From contig OW028582.1 of NCBI GenBank assembly GCA_932294295.1, forward strand, positions 39,034,204 to 39,098,203: a stretch of DNA of 64,000 nt, written 5' to 3'. Source of the DNA: Alitta virens (Eukaryota; Annelida; Polychaeta; Phyllodocida; Nereididae). How positions within the stretch are numbered: position 1 is the stretch's first letter; each line of letters begins with the position of its first letter. The notes beneath the pieces are model-generated. The model was not told the origin of the DNA and did no database searches. It saw nothing but the letters and a program-made list of their open reading frames with translations. Shown piece after piece: positions 63,693 through 64,000 of the stretch. The position numbers and the translations under genes are program-made.

Positions 63693-64000
63693 TGTAGACT
63701 GCATAGCTGACCAATTAAGGTAATAAATGTTATAAATGGTATAAAGTAATTAATGAACTACATCATATAGTAGCAAAACACTGAATTAAATGAACAATGT
63801 ACAGCTGTCCATGGAACAGGACCCCTACAACCCAAGAGGTGGCAGCACCAAGCCAGAAGGAGGGATAGCCACCTACTGACAAACTCAAGCTGTCCCTGGA
63901 ACAGGACCCCTACAATCCAAGAGGTGGCAGCACCAAGCAAGAAGGAGGGATAGCCACCTACTGACAAACTCAATGGACAAATGACCAGCCAAATGAAGAC
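63693..64000 (+). repeat. 3' LTR of the giant element, cut by the window edge
   Basis: 308 bases align without gaps to 41168-41475 with 3 substitutions. It includes the two 85-bp units (63803-63972). The rest of the LTR, the right border and the target-site duplication lie outside the window. Confidence 0.95.

Larger units (their letters stand above)
41168..64000 (+). mobile_element. Giant Ty3/Gypsy retrovirus-like element with LRR, Env and an antisense Ly6 gene
   Basis: Bounded by direct long terminal repeats starting TGTAGACTGC at 41168 and 63693; the 3' LTR runs off the window. Internal order: leader, gag region, pol, LRR protein, Env, duplicated LRR-Env cassette, accessory region with opposite-strand LU-domain gene, purine-rich tract, 3' LTR. 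The two LTR copies differ at 3 of 308 comparable bases, which means recent insertion. If the 3' LTR equals the 5' one, the element is about 25 kb, far above the usual 5-12 kb of Ty3/Gypsy elements. The integrase GPY/F domain, CCHC Gag and RT type place it in Ty3/Gypsy (Metaviridae); the envelope makes it retrovirus-like. Confidence 0.9.

Overview
The window is eukaryotic animal DNA: AT-rich, intron-bearing and dominated by transposable elements. I infer a marine invertebrate, because it carries CR1/L2-type LINEs, BEL/Pao, PIF/Harbinger, abundant microsatellites, and a SAMHD1-like gene without a SAM domain. The species cannot be fixed from the sequence. No bacterial-type features (operons, CRISPR, ribosome binding sites) are present.

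Layout. 1-3.5 kb: non-coding, with diverged repeats. 3.6-6.6 kb: a spliced host gene on the minus strand, seven coding exons of a SAMHD1-like HD-domain dNTP triphosphohydrolase; its 3' exons are not visible. 8.4-14.5 kb: decayed transposons, namely a MITE-like fragment, a broken PIF/Harbinger transposase and a rearranged BEL/Pao element. 14.9-19.8 kb: a minus-strand LINE (LINE E) split by a 1.56-kb probable solo LTR. 19.8-22.7 kb: a plus-strand L2/CR1-type LINE (LINE D) with an internal replacement. 23.0-33.0 kb: a nest in which minus-strand LINE B was hit by two plus-strand LINEs, C and A. LINE A carries an intact 1,241-codon ORF2 and a TATTAAT target-site duplication. 33-41 kb: LINE debris, MITEs, inverted-repeat satellites and microsatellites, with no supported gene.

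41.17 kb to the window end: one giant LTR retroelement, more than 22.8 kb, still inside its 3' LTR at the edge. Order: long 5' LTR (about 2.65 kb), leader, unusually long gag region (two in-frame ochre stops), intact Ty3/Gypsy pol (zinc knuckle, protease, RT, RNase H, integrase, GPY/F), a secreted leucine-rich-repeat (LRR) protein in two frames, a furin-cleaved class-I/F-like envelope in two overlapping ORFs, then a 3,908-bp tandem second copy of the LRR-env cassette. Between that and the 3' LTR lies an accessory region. It holds a plus-strand ORF of unknown function and, on the opposite strand, a four-exon gene for a secreted or membrane Ly6/uPAR (three-finger) protein with canonical splice sites and a CpG-rich region upstream. 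The LTRs differ at only 3 of 308 comparable bases, so the insertion is young.

How the parts fit: gag-pol would build particles and copy the element; LRR and Env would be the surface proteins of an enveloped particle; the antisense Ly6 gene looks like host cargo that kept its introns because it is read opposite to the genomic RNA. This retrovirus-like element with LRR, Env and an antisense intron-bearing LU-domain gene is the most novel system in the window.
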